Shown here piece by piece: positions 5,555-6,525 of a DNA stretch of 6,525 nucleotides; the stretch's first letter is position 1, and each line of letters opens with the position of its first letter. Origin of the DNA: Desulfobacterales bacterium (GTDB lineage Bacteria; Desulfobacterota; Desulfobacteria; Desulfobacterales; C00003060); assembly GCA_030668505.1 (NCBI GenBank), contig DAOUTV010000105.1:1-6525 (forward strand), in the 5' to 3' direction. The notes under the pieces are model-generated. The model was not told where the DNA came from. It saw only the letters and a list, made by a program, of their open reading frames with translations, and did not search any database. Both the position numbers and the translations under genes were made by a program.

Positions 5555-5583
5555 ATAATAACCTACTTCTCAGAGGAAATCAA
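5555..5583 (-). promoter_or_regulatory. Sigma-70 promoter of the cold-shock gene
   Basis: On the minus strand TTGATT (5583-5578, four of six matches) is followed by exactly 17 bp and TATTAT (5560-5555, five of six). The predicted start is about 5548. It points straight at the cold-shock gene with no other gene between. An inverted repeat CAAGATTC/GAATCTTG (5607-5614 and 5624-5631) lies just upstream and could be a protein site. Confidence 0.6.
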
Positions 5584-5599
5584 ATCATTTACGATTATT

Positions 5600-6340
5600 T
5601 TTTGATCAAGATTCTTGGCAAGGGAATCTTGCGTTGAGTCCGGTGCCTGTCGGCGCAAAACAAAAGCCCGAATAAAGTCTTTGATATGAATCGGTTATCT
5701 ATGTCCAAATCGCTAAATTGGCCACCAATGATGTTTGGCAAGAGGGATTCTGGACAAGCAAGAGGCTATGTTCAGTATTGTGGACATGGTGGCGTGTAGG
5801 TTGATTCCCCATATATTGTAAGCGTCCGACTTGGTTCATCCCTAAAGGATCCTGCTATTCACCCAACAAATTGAAAAATCCATAGTTTTGTGATAGACAA
5901 ACAAGATCTTTGCTGAGTTTGCCAATTTTCAGAATGGAAATTATGGCAAGCTTATTATACTTTGCCTGCCGGGAAGGTTTCCCCAATATATTGTGGCTTA
6001 CCTGTTGACGACCCAAACCCATCAGCCCGAGTCCACTTTGGACCCTTGCCGTCTCCTTTTCACTCACCTTCGCCAGAATGCTTCGGCGAGTTCCGCCGTC
6101 CTGAGACACAGGCAGGAGGCCCTGTGCGGGAGCACGGGGAGGCTTCACTGCATCCGGCGGTTTGTTTTTGTTCTTATTGCTTAAAATTCGACAAGGAATG
6201 GACAGGCCCAACCCATTTCATAAGCAAAACACCTATTTTTTCTCCGTATTTTCTCCGTAATAATTCAGTATTGTCTTTAAAATGAATTTCATGCAATAAA
6301 GAATCGTTTACAAGACAGCTCAACTTGTTCCGCCATCGCC
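5600..6340. other. Gene-poor stretch with a GC-rich island
   Basis: No coding gene is supported. Two opposed frames (plus 5962-6285 and minus 5855-6211) share a GC-rich island at about 5990-6170 within AT-rich flanks; neither has a ribosome binding site. The minus frame carries a protein-like run, DGGTRRSILAKVSEKETARV, which could be a decayed gene, but I recognise no family. The island also holds the hairpin CCCTGTGC (6120-6127), loop GGGA, GCACGGGG (6132-6139), and a smaller TCGCC/GGCGA dyad at 6070-6089. The remainder shows nothing I can name. Confidence 0.45.
6120..6139. repeat. Stable 8-bp hairpin with GGGA loop
   Basis: CCCTGTGC and GCACGGGG pair along all eight positions (one G-U in RNA) around a four-base loop. 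CACAGG (6107-6112) and CCTGTG (6121-6126) offer an overlapping alternative stem. There is no T tract, so a terminator role is unlikely. It may be part of a structured RNA or a repeat. Confidence 0.4.
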
Positions 6341-6364
6341 TGACCCTATTCAAGGGTGACCCAC

Positions 6365-6525
6365 ATGGAGAAAAAGCTCAAAATGTTTATATGTAGCTCC
6401 GAACATGGTGTTAAGTGTTCTGTTGGGAGCCTCAATAGCATCGTCTCAATAAACCCAAACCCATCACACCTGGTGACTCACATTCTCTTGGCCCGAAACG
6501 AAGTTGTGGTCATGGACATGGAGGC
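6365..6525 (+). pseudogene. CooC/MinD-like ATPase fragment lacking the P-loop N terminus (runs off window)
   Basis: ATG at 6365 follows AAGGGTG (6352-6358) and opens a frame of 53 codons that runs off the window. The end, LLARNEVVVMDMEA, matches the Walker B/switch strand of CooC-type ATPases, usually V-V-x-D-x-E-A-G-(I/L)-E-H, which serve nickel insertion into carbon monoxide dehydrogenase. The earlier SSEHGVKCSVGSLN corresponds to the family stretch that normally holds a metal-binding C-x-C near the dimer interface; here only Cys18 is present. The family begins with a GKGGxGKT P loop some 100 residues before this point, but an in-frame TGA at 6341-6343 closes the frame and no P loop appears upstream in any plus frame. 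So this is a 5'-truncated copy, possibly still translated. No CODH gene is visible. Assignment rests on motif memory over a short stretch. Confidence 0.5.

Noticed and set aside
5607..5631. CAAGATTC/GAATCTTG hairpin as a terminator
   Set aside because: No T tract follows on either strand in the needed orientation; left as a possible protein site upstream of the cold-shock promoter.
5855..6211. 118-aa minus-strand frame
   Set aside because: Contains a short protein-like run but no ribosome binding site, no family, and a composition change in its middle; not called as a gene.
1..6525. CRISPR array, tRNA or rRNA
   Set aside because: No regularly spaced direct repeats, cloverleaf-like tRNA sequences or rRNA signatures seen.

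Overview
The window looks like an accessory, partly decayed stretch of a bacterial chromosome of moderate GC. Small dispersed inverted-repeat elements, a REP-associated transposase remnant, an AAA_14/DUF4143 ATPase and a CooC-like fragment together suggest a Desulfobacterota-type anaerobe (old Deltaproteobacteria) or a relative. That placement is inference; there is no rRNA or other marker gene.

Layout. (1) Positions 2-472 (+) hold the C-terminal ATPase domain of a sensor histidine kinase whose start lies outside the window. (2) A 143-bp MITE-like element with perfect 13-bp terminal inverted repeats lies at 681-823. (3) Positions 871-2295 (+) encode a 474-aa protein with a histidine-kinase-like phosphoacceptor helix but no ATPase domain. 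(4) A second, C/G-tract inverted-repeat element follows at 2331-2487. (5) A promoter-like site overlapped by a 9-bp palindrome (2683-2715) lies before a 22-residue stub of a response-regulator receiver domain (2885-2953). (6) An intact 450-aa AAA_14/DUF4143 ATPase (3071-4423, +) is preceded by an inverted repeat whose right arm carries its ribosome binding site. (7) Next to it are the C-terminal DnaA-like domain of a REP-associated tyrosine transposase (4440-4676) and a REP-like hairpin.

(8) On the minus strand, a cold-shock protein gene (5229-5429) has a recognisable promoter, a leader of about 119 nt with two mutually exclusive hairpins, and a Rho-independent terminator. Beyond the terminator, on the same strand, is a 57-aa very basic protein (4895-5068). 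(9) Positions 5600-6340 have no gene I can support, but include a GC-rich island with stable hairpins. (10) The right edge (6365-6525, +) starts a piece of a CooC/MinD-like ATPase that has no N-terminal P-loop.

The confidently intact genes are the ATPase, the cold-shock protein and the small basic protein; the 474-aa gene is probably expressed but incomplete or unusual. Most of the rest is fragments. The most interesting regulatory structures are the cold-shock leader (5430-5548), the inverted repeat masking the ATPase ribosome binding site (3019-3062), and the palindrome over the promoter at 2683-2715. I found no CRISPR array, tRNA or rRNA, and no clearly novel multi-gene system.
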